From contig NZ_BAAAUN010000001.1 of assembly GCF_039533965.1 (NCBI RefSeq), forward strand, positions 744,001 through 808,000: 64,000 nucleotides of DNA, in the 5' to 3' direction. Below, in pieces: positions 55,335-63,848 of this stretch (positions are counted from its first letter, which is position 1; every line of letters begins with the position of its first letter). This stretch comes from Microbacterium luteolum. Lineage in GTDB: Bacteria > Actinomycetota > Actinomycetes > Actinomycetales > Microbacteriaceae. The notes beneath the pieces were generated by a model. It saw only the letters and a list, made by a program, of their open reading frames with translations. It was not told the DNA's origin and did not search any database. The position numbers were made by a program, and so were the translations under genes.

Positions 55335-56567
55335 TCAGTCGAGGACCGTGCCGGTCAGCTGCGAGAGCGGCTCGGCCAGGGCGTTGATCAGATCGGTGAA
55401 CTCGCGCTTGTCGGCTTCGGTGAGCTCCGAGTAGCCGACGAAACCGTCGGTCAGCGAACCGTGGGCGGCCAGCGACTCCTCGAGAGCTGCGTAACCGGCC
55501 TCGATCTCCGACACGAGCGCCTTGCCGTCATCGCCCTGTGCCGCGGCGAAGTCCTGTACGAGGGAGAACGCCATCTTCGAGCCCTCGACGTTCGCGGCGA
55601 AGTCGTACAGGTCGGTTCCCGACCACCAGTCCTCCTCGCCGGAGATCTTGCCCGTCGCGACCTCGTCCAGCAGAGCGATCGCACCGTTGGAGATGCCGCC
55701 GATGCCCTGGTCCTCGAGCGCCGTCGTGAAGTCGTCCGAGTGCACGTAGTCGTAGAGCTCCTGCGCATCGGCGAGCAGCAGGTCGCCGAAGTCGGCCCGC
55801 TCCGCCGGGGTCGAAGGCGCCCAGTCCTGCCAGGCGGGAGTCTCGCCGTCGGCGTTCAGCGCATCCTGCGCCGGCACCCAGAGGTCCTTCTCGATGCGGT
55901 GGAAACCGGTCCAGTCCAGGCCCTCGGCGACGGCGTCGACCTCGCGGTAGTCGATGCGCGGGTCGAGGTCCCCGAGCGCCTCGGCGACCGGCTCGATGCG
56001 CTCGTAGTACGCGCGCACCTGCGGGAACAGCGCGCGGGCCGTCTCGTCGTCGCCCGACTCGTACGCGGCGACGAAGTCCTCGACCGCGGGGACCAGCTGG
56101 CCGACCTGGTCCTTCACGAAGGCCGCGTACAGGTCGACGGCCGCCTTCTTCTGCTCGGCGTCGGGGCCGTCGACGGCCACACGGTCGCCCGTGACGGTGA
56201 ATGCGGTCTTCCCGACGCCCTCGCCGATCATGCCCGGCTTGCAGAGCGTGAAGTAGTCGCCGGGCTGCGCCACGACCGTCAGCGTGCGGGACGCCGCGGG
56301 CGCGATGTTCTCGACCTCGCCGACGATGCGCAGTCCGTCTTCTGCGAGCAGGTAGAACTCGGAGACCTGATCGGTGTCGTTCTTCACGTCGAACGTGAGC
56401 GTCCCGCTCTTCGCCGTCGCGGCGGACACGGCGCAGCCGGCATCCGTGGAGGAGACGTCGAAGGCCGCTGCGGCGCCGACGTCGCTCTTCGCGACGCAGC
56501 CGCTCAGGACGAGCGCGGCGGCGCCCGTGGCGGCCACCGCCCCGAGAATCCGGTGGAAGGTGGTCAT
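55335..56567 (-). CDS. efeO: Iron-uptake lipoprotein EfeO
   Basis: A 410-residue lipoprotein, lipobox LSGC with Cys24. The N-terminal cupredoxin-like domain (about 35-125) and the C-terminal M75 peptidase-like domain with HRIEKDLW bind iron. It passes iron to EfeU. ATG 56567 overlaps the efeU stop (ATGA) and lies behind AAGGAG. The order efeU-efeO-efeB is standard. Confidence 0.94.
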   Translation of the reverse strand: MTTFHRILGAVAATGAAALVLSGCVAKSDVGAAAAFDVSSTDAGCAVSAATAKSGTLTFDVKNDTDQVSEFYLLAEDGLRIVGEVENIAPAASRTLTVVAQPGDYFTLCKPGMIGEGVGKTAFTVTGDRVAVDGPDAEQKKAAVDLYAAFVKDQVGQLVPAVEDFVAAYESGDDETARALFPQVRAYYERIEPVAEALGDLDPRIDYREVDAVAEGLDWTGFHRIEKDLWVPAQDALNADGETPAWQDWAPSTPAERADFGDLLLADAQELYDYVHSDDFTTALEDQGIGGISNGAIALLDEVATGKISGEEDWWSGTDLYDFAANVEGSKMAFSLVQDFAAAQGDDGKALVSEIEAGYAALEESLAAHGSLTDGFVGYSELTEADKREFTDLINALAEPLSQLTGTVLD

Positions 56568-57508
56568 GCTGCTCCTTGTGGTGAGTGAGATGCCGTTGCG
56601 AGCTGCGGATCCGTCGACGCGCGGGGCTTCGACGGGCGCCGCGAGCGGAGACCGCGGATGTACAGGGATCCGACGATGAGGATGTAGAGCGTCCAGGCGA
56701 GCACCTGCAGCCAGGTCATCGCGGGCATGAACCCGACGGTGGCCTGCAGGATCGCGGCAAGCGGGCCGCCCGGTGCGATCGTCGCCGAGACGTCGAAGGC
56801 CCAGCCGAAGGGCAGACCGGCCCAGCCGACCGCCACACTGCCGGTGAGCGGGTCGATCGGAGCCGCGGCGGTGAACGGTCCGGGAAGAGCACCGGCTTCC
56901 TGCAGGTCCATGAGCGCATAGGCGAGCACGCCCGCTGCGACGATGACCAGGAAGCCACCGGTCCAGGCGAAGAAGCGGCGCAGGTCCAGCTTCACGGCGC
57001 CGCGCGAGATGAGCCAGCCCACGATGACCGCGGCCACGAGACCGAGCAGTGCTCCGAGCAGTGCGGAGGGCGCATCGCCGAACGACTGCACCATCGACCA
57101 CAGCAACAGGGTCGTCTCGATGCCTTCGCGGGCGACCGAGACGAATCCGATCGCAATGAGGGCCCAGAGCCCGCCGGCGGTGAGCGCCCGGTCGATTCCG
57201 CCCTCGAGGGTCGCCTTCATCGTGCGCCCCGCGCGCTGCATCCAGAAGATCATCCAGGTGACCATGCCGACGGCCAGCAGCGACAGCGAGCCGCCGATCA
57301 GCTCCTGGGCGGTGAAGGTGAGCTCGTACGCGCCGAAGGTGAGCACCGCGCCGATCCCGAGAGCGAGGGCGATCGCGAGCCCGACCCCGGCCCAGAGCTT
57401 CGGCAGTGCATCCTGCCGCCCCAGTCGACGGAGGTAGGCGACGAGGATGCCGACGACGAGCGCGGCTTCGAGGCCCTCGCGAAGGCCGATGAGGAAGGTG
57501 GCGAGCAC
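56564..57508 (-). CDS. efeU: Ferrous iron permease EfeU
   Basis: A 314-residue, seven-helix iron permease of the OFeT/FTR1 type. The two REXXE-type motifs are LREGLEAAL (near the start) and REGIETTLLL. The start GTG 57508 gives LATFLIGLREG as in homologues; the upstream ATG 57547 lies inside the DtxR-like box and would add an odd polar tail. Confidence 0.92.
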   Translation of the reverse strand: MLATFLIGLREGLEAALVVGILVAYLRRLGRQDALPKLWAGVGLAIALALGIGAVLTFGAYELTFTAQELIGGSLSLLAVGMVTWMIFWMQRAGRTMKATLEGGIDRALTAGGLWALIAIGFVSVAREGIETTLLLWSMVQSFGDAPSALLGALLGLVAAVIVGWLISRGAVKLDLRRFFAWTGGFLVIVAAGVLAYALMDLQEAGALPGPFTAAAPIDPLTGSVAVGWAGLPFGWAFDVSATIAPGGPLAAILQATVGFMPAMTWLQVLAWTLYILIVGSLYIRGLRSRRPSKPRASTDPQLATASHSPQGAA

Positions 57509-57534
57509 GGAATGTTCGACTCTCTTGTGATGAC

Positions 57535-57553
57535 TGAGGTAAGGCATCCCTTA
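57535..57553 (-). promoter_or_regulatory. DtxR/IdeR-like iron box in the efeUOB promoter
   Basis: TGAGGTAAGGCATCCCTTA matches about 13 of 19 positions of the DtxR/IdeR consensus and contains GTAAGG-catc-CCTTAC, a perfect 6-bp repeat. The -10 TAGAGT is at 57567-57562, so iron-loaded repressor would cover the transcription start. Confidence 0.7.
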
Positions 57554-57629
57554 CTCACGAGACTCTAGCACTGGGTAATGCGGCGCAACACACGCCCGCC
57601 ACCCCGGAAGGGCGACGTAGCCTCGGTCC

Positions 57630-58634
57630 ATGGCTGAACTCTCGCTCCCCATCCTCGACCTGTCCCAGCTCGACGAAAGCCCCGAAGCCGCCGCCCGCTT
57701 CCGGGACGACCTGCGTGCGGCGACGCACGACGTCGGGTTCTTCTACCTCACCGGCACAGGCATCTCCCCCGAGCTGGAAGCACGGCTGCACCGCGCGGCG
57801 CTGGACTTCTTCGCCCTCCCCGAGGCCGACAAGCTCGCGATCGAGAACGTGAACAGCCCGCACTTCCGGGGCTACACGCGTGTCGGCGGAGAGCGGACGC
57901 AGGGCAAGGTCGACTGGCGTGAGCAGATCGACATCGGGCCGGAGCGCGAGCCCGTCGAGGACGGACCCGCGTTCAACCGCCTCATCGGGCCGAACCTGTG
58001 GCCCGCGGCGCAGCCGGAGCTGCAGGAGATCGTCACCGAGTGGCATGACACCCTGACCGCGATAGCCCGCAAGCTTCTGCGTGCCTGGGCCCTGACCCTC
58101 GGAGCAGAGGAGTCGTACTTCGACGAGCCTTTCCGCGACCCCTCCACGCTGATCAAGATCGTGCGCTACCCGGGCTCGCATGAGCCGGAGCCGCAGCAGG
58201 GCGTGGGCGCACACAAGGACTCCGGCGTGCTCACGCTGCTGTGGGTCGAGCCGGGCAAGGGCGGTCTGCAGGTCGAACGCGACGGTGAATGGGTCTCGGC
58301 TCCTCCCGTCGACGGCGCCTTCGTCGTCAACATCGGCGAGCTGCTCGAGTACGCGACCGGCGGATACCTGAAGGCGACCAACCACCGGGTGATCTCACCC
58401 CGGGCACCGGAGGAGCGCATCTCGATCCCGTTCTTCTTCAACCCTGCGCTCGACCAGCAGCTCCCTTTGCTCGAACTGCCGACGGCGCTCGCCGCCGACG
58501 CGACGGGCGTCACCGAGGACCCGAGCAACCCGATCCATGCGACCTACGGCGAGAACGCCATGAAGTCGCGATTGCGGGCACACCCGGACGTCGCGGCGAT
58601 CCACCACCCCGATCTCGTGGGCGCTCCCGCCTGA
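57630..58634 (+). CDS. 2-oxoglutarate/Fe(II)-dependent dioxygenase (isopenicillin N synthase family)
   Basis: A 334-residue non-heme iron oxygenase. The iron triad is HxD in GAHKDSGVLTLLW and His in ATNHRVISPR; the 2-oxoglutarate Arg-x-Ser is in ERISIPFFFNP. DIN-type N-terminus VGFFYLTGTG. Substrate is unknown. TAGCCT six bases before ATG suggests a leaderless mRNA. It is divergent from efeU across 121 bases containing the iron box, so iron supply may also affect it. Confidence 0.9.
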   Translation: MAELSLPILDLSQLDESPEAAARFRDDLRAATHDVGFFYLTGTGISPELEARLHRAALDFFALPEADKLAIENVNSPHFRGYTRVGGERTQGKVDWREQIDIGPEREPVEDGPAFNRLIGPNLWPAAQPELQEIVTEWHDTLTAIARKLLRAWALTLGAEESYFDEPFRDPSTLIKIVRYPGSHEPEPQQGVGAHKDSGVLTLLWVEPGKGGLQVERDGEWVSAPPVDGAFVVNIGELLEYATGGYLKATNHRVISPRAPEERISIPFFFNPALDQQLPLLELPTALAADATGVTEDPSNPIHATYGENAMKSRLRAHPDVAAIHHPDLVGAPA

Positions 58635-58638
58635 GAGC

Positions 58639-58980
58639 TCAGGGCATCCGCTGGCCGCCGAGCTCGACGATCTCGCGCAGTGCGCGCAGGTGCCCGTCGA
58701 AGGCGCTGAGCCCCGCCGCGGTCGAGCGCACCCAGGTGCGCGGGCGGGTGCCCACGTATCCCTTGCGCCCGGTGACGTAGCCGGCCTGCTGCAGATGACT
58801 GATCGCCTTGCTGAGCGCGGAGTCGTTCGCCTGCAGTATCTCCGCGAGGGTGGCGAAGTCGAGCTCGATCCCCTCGCCGAGCGACGCCATCAGCGAGAAG
58901 CGGATGGGCGTGGAGAAGTTGTCGTCGAGGCGAGTCCTCGGATGCGCGGGACCTCGAGCCTCCACGGGATCAGCCATCAT
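58639..58980 (-). CDS. Winged-helix transcriptional regulator (HTH_34 type)
   Basis: A 113-residue regulator: FSTPIRFSLMASLGEGIELDFATLAEILQANDSALSKAISHLQQAGYV forms the winged helix of the PF13601-type group. ATG 58980 overlaps the stop of the membrane-protein gene (ATGA), so the two are made together. It likely binds the twin palindromes in front of the operon. Confidence 0.85.
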   Translation of the reverse strand: MMADPVEARGPAHPRTRLDDNFSTPIRFSLMASLGEGIELDFATLAEILQANDSALSKAISHLQQAGYVTGRKGYVGTRPRTWVRSTAAGLSAFDGHLRALREIVELGGQRMP

Positions 58981-59846
58981 GGCCGCTGGCCGTCGCGCAC
59001 GCGCCGCTCGGGGAGGACAGCGGATCCGATCAGCAGGGCCGCGACCAGGGCGCCGAAGAGGAGGTACGTCGACGTCGCCATCGGCCCCGAGTAGACCGTC
59101 TGCAGGTTCGCCCACACCATCACCACGACCGTCAGTGCGTACGCCAGGAAATGCGGCCATCGCCAGTATCTGCCGAGGGCAGCCGGTCCGGCATCCGTCC
59201 TCCACGCGAAGAACCAGCCGACGACGATCATCATCAGCACCAGCGTCGCGATGGACGTGGTCAGATCATCGCCGATGCCGATCGACAGTGTGGCCAGCCC
59301 CAGCAGCAGCCCGACGGATGCCGTGGCGATGCGCGTCGCAAGCGGTATCGGATCGCGCGCGGGACGAGCGGCGGGAGCGCTTCCGCGCGCCTTCCAGAGC
59401 TGAACGACTCCGATCCCGCCGAATCCGACGAGCATGATGGCGCCGGGGATGAAGTACGCCCACATCGGTCGCGCCTCGGGTGAGATCAGCAGGGCGAAGA
59501 ACGTGCCGACGACCGCGAGGGCGAAGAGCACGATGAAGACGGTGTACCACCACTTGGAGCGCGGAGTGCGCCACTGCAGGCCGTTCCGCTCTCCCACGCC
59601 CGCGATGATCTGCGATGTGACGAGGAGAAGGAACAGGAGTGGCTGTGCGGCAGAAGACTCCGCCCGCACGACCAGGAGATACGCGGTGAAGATGGCCGCG
59701 GTCACCGCGGCGGTGGCGATCGACTGCCAGGCGACGGCGCGCCGATCGATCCGCTCCTCACGGCGCTGCTCGATCACCTCGATCTCATCGAGGAAGAGTC
59801 GTGCGACCTCAGGAGACGGAGGCTCGAGGGGCTCGGATCCCTGCAT
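58977..59846 (-). CDS. Multi-helix membrane protein of unknown function
   Basis: A 289-residue protein: a charged N-terminal helix (VARLFLDEIEVIEQRREERIDRR, about 20-40) and then about eight membrane helices. No transporter motif is visible. ATG 59846 is used, with GGAG upstream; GTG 59861 is an alternative. It is cotranscribed with the winged-helix regulator, the usual pattern for a membrane protein plus PF13601-type repressor. Confidence 0.7.
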   Translation of the reverse strand: MQGSEPLEPPSPEVARLFLDEIEVIEQRREERIDRRAVAWQSIATAAVTAAIFTAYLLVVRAESSAAQPLLFLLLVTSQIIAGVGERNGLQWRTPRSKWWYTVFIVLFALAVVGTFFALLISPEARPMWAYFIPGAIMLVGFGGIGVVQLWKARGSAPAARPARDPIPLATRIATASVGLLLGLATLSIGIGDDLTTSIATLVLMMIVVGWFFAWRTDAGPAALGRYWRWPHFLAYALTVVVMVWANLQTVYSGPMATSTYLLFGALVAALLIGSAVLPERRVRDGQRP

Positions 59847-59880
59847 CGACCGCTGCTCCACGGTGGACCCCCACTCTCTC

Positions 59881-59918
59881 TTTCCAGATGGAAAGCATTA
59901 CTACTTTCCTAATGGAAA
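59881..59918 (-). promoter_or_regulatory. Twin palindromic operators TTTCCNNNNGGAAA
   Basis: TTTCCAGATGGAAA (59881-59894) and TTTCCTAATGGAAA (59905-59918) differ in two bases and start 24 bp apart. Each is a palindrome, placed 20-70 bases upstream of the membrane protein/wHTH operon. They are the likely autoregulatory sites. Confidence 0.75.
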
Positions 59919-59951
59919 CCTCTTGCGACGTCAACCCTTCCCGCGCACGAC

Positions 59952-59982
59952 GAAGGCCGCCCCACACCGTGGGACGGCCTTC
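59952..59982 (-). terminator. Terminator of rpsO
   Basis: A 14-bp stem with one mismatch, GAAGGCCGCCCCAC (59952-59965) with GTGGGACGGCCTTC (59969-59982), loop ACC, 41 bases after the rpsO stop. Confidence 0.75.
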
Positions 59983-60022
59983 TCAAGAATGTTTTGCGCG
60001 ATAGTACGCTGGGCGCTCTGCC

Positions 60023-60292
60023 TTAGCGGCGGAGTCCGAGACGCTCGATCAGCGAACGGTAACGCTCGATGTCGATGTCCTGGAGGTAGCCGAGCAGACG
60101 ACGGCGCTGACCCACCATGAGGAACAGACCACGACGCGAGTGGTGGTCGTGCTTGTGCTCCTTGAGGTGTTCGGTGAGGTCCTTGATGCGCTGCGTCAGC
60201 ATCGCGACCTGCACCTCGGGGGATCCGGTGTCACCGGGGTGCGTCGCGTACTCTTCCATGATCGCCTTCTTGGCGTCTGATTCGAGTGGCAT
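60023..60292 (-). CDS. rpsO: 30S ribosomal protein S15
   Basis: An 89-residue ribosomal protein binding 16S rRNA helices 20-22. It has [45 protein letters not shown] and [14 protein letters not shown] precedes ATG 60292. pnp, its frequent neighbour, is 20 kb downstream here. Confidence 0.98.
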   Translation of the reverse strand: MPLESDAKKAIMEEYATHPGDTGSPEVQVAMLTQRIKDLTEHLKEHKHDHHSRRGLFLMVGQRRRLLGYLQDIDIERYRSLIERLGLRR

Positions 60293-60446
60293 AGATGGGA
60301 TCCCCTTTCAGTTCGTTGCGCGGCGCCCGACGCCTGATGCGAGGGCTCTCTTTATCCGCGGCCGATCAAACGGCAACCTGAAGAGTCTACCAGCCGCGGA
60401 CTCCCCCGAGTGACACGGCCCCGGCGTGCACCCGTCGACGCTCGGA

Positions 60447-60452
60447 TAGTCT
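60447..60452 (+). promoter_or_regulatory. -10 box for the exporter gene and its leader ORF
   Basis: TAGTCT, six bases before GTG 60459, fits the leaderless promoter seen at many genes in this window. Confidence 0.45.
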
Positions 60453-60458
60453 CGGATG

Positions 60459-60482
60459 GTGCAGATGAGAGCCTTCGAGTGA
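60459..60482 (+). CDS. Possible 7-codon leader ORF coupled to the MFS gene
   Basis: GTG-CAG-ATG-AGA-GCC-TTC-GAG-TGA. It begins exactly six bases after TAGTCT, and its TGA overlaps the GTG 60479 start of the MFS gene (GTGA). It would allow leaderless ribosomes to reinitiate on the exporter. It could be coincidence. Confidence 0.4.
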   Translation: MQMRAFE

Positions 60483-61771
60483 GCGCAGCGCGCGGACACC
60501 TGATCGACCTCACCCCGCTGAAGTCCAGCCCGGCGTTCGCCCGGATGTGGATCGGGTCGACCCTCGCCGGCATCGGCGGGCAGCTCACCATCGTCACCGT
60601 GATGCTGCACGTCTTCGCGCTCACCCAGAGCACGTTCGCCGTCTCCATGATCGCCGTCGCCGGGCTTCTCCCCATGATCTTCGCCGGCCTGTACGGCGGG
60701 ATGCTCGCCGACGCCTTCGATCGGCGCCGCGTCGCTCTCATCGCGGCCACCGTGACCTTCGCCGCCACGGGGCTGCTCGCGACGCTCACCTGGACCGGGA
60801 ACGAGACGATCTGGTGGCTGTACGTCCTGAGCATCGTCATCTCGGCGGCGAACTCGGTGGGCATGGCGACGCGCACGGCGATCGTGCCGCGCCTCATCCC
60901 GCGGAACATGCTGGCCGCGGCATCCGCCCTGAACGGCGTGGCCTTCGGTGTCACGGTGATGGCCGGCCCGGCGGTGGCCGGAGTCCTCGTGGCGCTCACC
61001 GGCTACGGCTGGACCTACACGATCGACGTGATCCTGATGCTGTCGATGTTCCTCGACCTGTGGACGCTGCCCGCGCTCCGCCCCGAGGGCGACATCGTTC
61101 GTCCGGGGCTGACATCCCTTGTCGACGGCTGGCGGTTCCTCCGCAGCGCGAGCAACATCCGGATGCAGTACGTCATCGACATCATCGCGATGACGTTCGG
61201 GCAGCCGCTGGTGCTGTTCCCCGCGCTCGGAACCGTGATCCTCGGGGGCGGAGCGGTCACGACCGGCATCCTGACCGCGGCGGTCGCCGTCGGCACGTTC
61301 GCGTCGAGTCTCCTGTCCGGCCGAGTGGTGCACTACCGCTGGCACGGTCGCGGCATCGAGCGCGCCGTCGAGGCGTACGGCGCCTCGATCCTCCTGTTCG
61401 GCGTCGTGCTCCTCGTCGGCGCCCTCTCCGGCTCCGCCACGGAGCACTCCCCCGACGTCGCCCTGATCGTCGCGGCGTGCGTCGCGCTCGCCCTGTCCGG
61501 CGCCTCGGACAACGTCAGCTCGATCTACCGCAACACCATGATGCAGGCGGCCGTGCCCGACACGATGCGCGGCCGGCTGCAGGGCGTCTTCATCGTCGTG
61601 GTCACCGGAGGGCCCAGAGTCGGAGCACTGTACGCCGGCACGCTCGCGACCGTGACGGCGCTCTGGTTCCCGCCGCTCCTCGGCGGAGTCCTCGTGATCG
61701 CCCTGGTCGCCCTGCTGGCGCGGCGGAGTCGTCGATTCCACGACTACGACGCAGAGAACCCCGAGCCCTGA
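60479..61771 (+). CDS. MFS exporter (MFS_3/EntS-like)
   Basis: A 430-residue, 12-helix carrier. ARMWIGSTLAGIGGQ opening, motif A-like GMLADAFDRRRVALIA, and GVAFGVTVMAGPAVAGVLV are typical of the siderophore/drug exporter branch. The start GTG 60479 is chosen because the family begins near LIDLTPLKSSPAF. It has no Shine-Dalgarno, but a short ORF overlaps it. Substrate is unknown. Confidence 0.87.
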   Translation: MSAARGHLIDLTPLKSSPAFARMWIGSTLAGIGGQLTIVTVMLHVFALTQSTFAVSMIAVAGLLPMIFAGLYGGMLADAFDRRRVALIAATVTFAATGLLATLTWTGNETIWWLYVLSIVISAANSVGMATRTAIVPRLIPRNMLAAASALNGVAFGVTVMAGPAVAGVLVALTGYGWTYTIDVILMLSMFLDLWTLPALRPEGDIVRPGLTSLVDGWRFLRSASNIRMQYVIDIIAMTFGQPLVLFPALGTVILGGGAVTTGILTAAVAVGTFASSLLSGRVVHYRWHGRGIERAVEAYGASILLFGVVLLVGALSGSATEHSPDVALIVAACVALALSGASDNVSSIYRNTMMQAAVPDTMRGRLQGVFIVVVTGGPRVGALYAGTLATVTALWFPPLLGGVLVIALVALLARRSRRFHDYDAENPEP

Positions 61772-61785
61772 GGGGCCCGGGGTTC
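61756..61785 (+). terminator. Terminator with the MFS stop codon in its loop
   Basis: GAACCCCGAGCCC (61756-61768) pairs GGGCCCGGGGTTC (61773-61785) with one mismatch; the loop TGAG holds the stop codon TGA (61769-61771). It may also serve the converging yceI gene. Confidence 0.7.
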
Positions 61786-61802
61786 CGAGTCGATCCGAGG
61801 TA

Positions 61803-62357
61803 TCAGTCCTGCTGCAGAGCACCCTGCAGGTCGAGGTTGATCGTGACGTCCTTGCCGACGAGCACCCCGCCGGTCTCGAGCGCGGCGTTCCAGGTGAGGC
61901 CGAAGTCCTCGCGGTTGATCACGGTCTTGGCGGAAGCACCCGCCTTGTAGTTGCCGTACGGGTCCGTTCCGAAGCCACCGAAGTCGAGCTCGAAGCTGAC
62001 CGGCTTGGTGACGCCGCGGATGGTGAGGTCGCCGTCGACGAACAGCTCGTCGCCCTTGACGTGCGCCCCCGTGGAGACGAACTCCATGGTCGGGAAGTTC
62101 TCGGTGTCGAAGAAGTCGCCGGAGCGGAGGTGCGCGTCGCGGCCCTCGTCGTTCGTGTCGATCGAGGTGACGTCGACGGAAGCCTCGACCTTGGCCTCGA
62201 GCGGGTTCTCCGGGGCGATCAGTGTGGCGTTCTTCACGCCGAACGTGCCGCGCACCTTCGAGATCATCATGTGGCGGACACTGAAGGTCACCTCGCTGTG
62301 TGCGGGGTCGAGGACCCAGGTGCCGGAACGGTAGCCGGGGATGTCGATGCTGGTCAT
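61803..62357 (-). CDS. YceI-family lipocalin-like protein
   Basis: A 184-residue beta-barrel protein that binds polyisoprenoid-like lipids in homologues. WVLDPAHSEVTFSVRHMMISKVRGTF, FDTENFPTMEFVST and VTINREDFGLTWNAALETGGVLVGKDV are the family marks. No signal peptide, so cytoplasmic. GAGGAG precedes ATG 62357. Confidence 0.92.
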   Translation of the reverse strand: MTSIDIPGYRSGTWVLDPAHSEVTFSVRHMMISKVRGTFGVKNATLIAPENPLEAKVEASVDVTSIDTNDEGRDAHLRSGDFFDTENFPTMEFVSTGAHVKGDELFVDGDLTIRGVTKPVSFELDFGGFGTDPYGNYKAGASAKTVINREDFGLTWNAALETGGVLVGKDVTINLDLQGALQQD

Positions 62358-62486
62358 GCTTTTCTCCTCTGGAGACGTCAGCCGCTGCGGCGGCAAGGGA
62401 CAGGAGCCGCGTGCGCGGCATCATGTGTCTCAACTTACATTCACCTGCATGTATTCCCGCGCATGCAGATCTCTTTCCGAAACAAC

Positions 62487-62520
62487 GAGGCGCCCCACTC
62501 CCGAGGGAGCGAGGCGCCTC
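62487..62520 (-). terminator. Terminator of the FKBP gene
   Basis: GAGGCGCC (62487-62494) pairs GGCGCCTC (62513-62520), with inner ACTCCC/GGGAG, 19 bases after the FKBP stop. Confidence 0.65.
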
Positions 62521-62538
62521 ATCCGGCGTCGTACGGAC

Positions 62539-62907
62539 TCAGCCGACGGCGACGAGATCGATGATGAAGATCAGCGTCTTGCCGGAGAGGAAGTGGCCGC
62601 CTCCGACGGGACCGTAGGCGAGGTGCGGCGGGATGACCAGCTCGCGTCGCCCGCCGACCTTCATGCCGGGGATGCCGTCCTGCCATCCCTGGATCAGGCC
62701 GCGGAGGGGGAACTGGATGGTCTCGCCGCGTCCCCACGACGAGTCGAACTCCTCGCCGGAGTCGAACTCGACGCCGGCGTAGTGGACGGTCACGGTGTCG
62801 CCGGGCTTCGCCTCGGCTCCGTCACCCTCGATGAGGTCGCGGATGACGAGCTCCGTGGGGGCGGTGCCGGTGGGGGCGTCGAACTCGGGCTTTGTGCGAT
62901 CAGTCAT
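62539..62907 (-). CDS. FKBP-type peptidyl-prolyl cis-trans isomerase
   Basis: A 122-residue single-domain isomerase. VTVHYAGVEFDSGEEFDSSWGRGETIQFPL, LIQGWQDGIPGMKVGGRRELVIPPHLAYG and TLIFIIDLVAV cover the full active-site pocket. Cytoplasmic. ATG 62907; GGAGG is unusually close. Confidence 0.94.
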   Translation of the reverse strand: MTDRTKPEFDAPTGTAPTELVIRDLIEGDGAEAKPGDTVTVHYAGVEFDSGEEFDSSWGRGETIQFPLRGLIQGWQDGIPGMKVGGRRELVIPPHLAYGPVGGGHFLSGKTLIFIIDLVAVG

Positions 62908-63006
62908 GCCTCCATCCAACCCGAGCCGCGCTGACGGGTCAACGCGGGGGCACCTGCTCACAGCGAACACTTCGACAAGCCGCTGATGACAAGGCAGAAT
63001 CGCAGG

Positions 63007-63810
63007 ATGGAATCGGTTTCGTCACCTCAGGGGGTCGCCGATTCCGTCGCGCCTCCACCCGGCGGCCCTCAGACGCGACAGCATCCGCATCGCCTGCAGG
63101 GCGTGCTGTTCCAGCCGATCGGCGACGAAGGGCGCGCCGAGCTCGTGGAGCGCCGCCTCGTCGACGCGATCACACGCGGCCATCTCCGCGCCGGCGAGCG
63201 ACTCCCCTCCGAAGCCGAGCTGGCGAGGAGCCTCGGCGTCGCCCCGGTCACGGTTCGCGAGGCGCTGCTCGCGATCCGCGAGCGCGGGCTGGTGGTCACG
63301 CGCCGCGGACGCAACGGCGGCAGCTTCGTCGCGCAGCATGCCGACCCGCTCTCCTTCGCGCGGGAAGCCGTCCGGACATCGTCGCGCGTCGCGCTCCGCG
63401 ACCTCGGCGCGCACTACGCCGCGATCACGGGTGCCGGCGTGCGTCTCGCGGCACGGCGGGCCGACGCATCAGAGGCCGAACAGGTCCGACGACGGATGGA
63501 GCGCCTCGACGAACTCGACGGCGAATCGCAGCGGCGTCTCCTCGACGACATCCAGATCGAGCTCGTCGCGCTCAGCCAGTCCGCGCGACTGACACGCGAG
63601 CAGATGAAGCTGCAGGCGGAGTTCTCGCCCTACCTGCGACTCGTCGCGCACACGTCGGAAGAGCACCGTCGGCAGGGCGCACATCTCGCTGCGGTCGTCG
63701 ACGCGATCGGAGCCGCGGATGCCGACGCCGCAGGCACTCGCACCGACACGATGGTCGCGGAGATCATCGACGCCCTGATCCAGCTGCAGGCTCAGCCGAG
63801 GAACGGCTGA
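63007..63810 (+). CDS. GntR-family (FadR-type) transcriptional regulator
   Basis: A 267-residue regulator. The winged helix is LPSEAELARSLGVAPVTVREALLAIRERGLV, the wing RRGRNGGSFV, and a mostly helical FCD domain follows. CAGAAT six bases before ATG 63007 supports that start; ATG 62986 is in frame. It precedes a Cache-type gene, so it probably controls that operon. Confidence 0.9.
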   Translation: MESVSSPQGVADSVAPPPGGPQTRQHPHRLQGVLFQPIGDEGRAELVERRLVDAITRGHLRAGERLPSEAELARSLGVAPVTVREALLAIRERGLVVTRRGRNGGSFVAQHADPLSFAREAVRTSSRVALRDLGAHYAAITGAGVRLAARRADASEAEQVRRRMERLDELDGESQRRLLDDIQIELVALSQSARLTREQMKLQAEFSPYLRLVAHTSEEHRRQGAHLAAVVDAIGAADADAAGTRTDTMVAEIIDALIQLQAQPRNG

Positions 63811-63848
63811 TCATGCCGGAACCCGCCCCCGCACACCCGGAGGACACG

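Noticed and set aside
62445..62468. CTGCAT...ATGCAG inverted repeat upstream of yceI
   Set aside because: Six-bp arms with a 12-base gap are easily found by chance and no regulator is adjacent.
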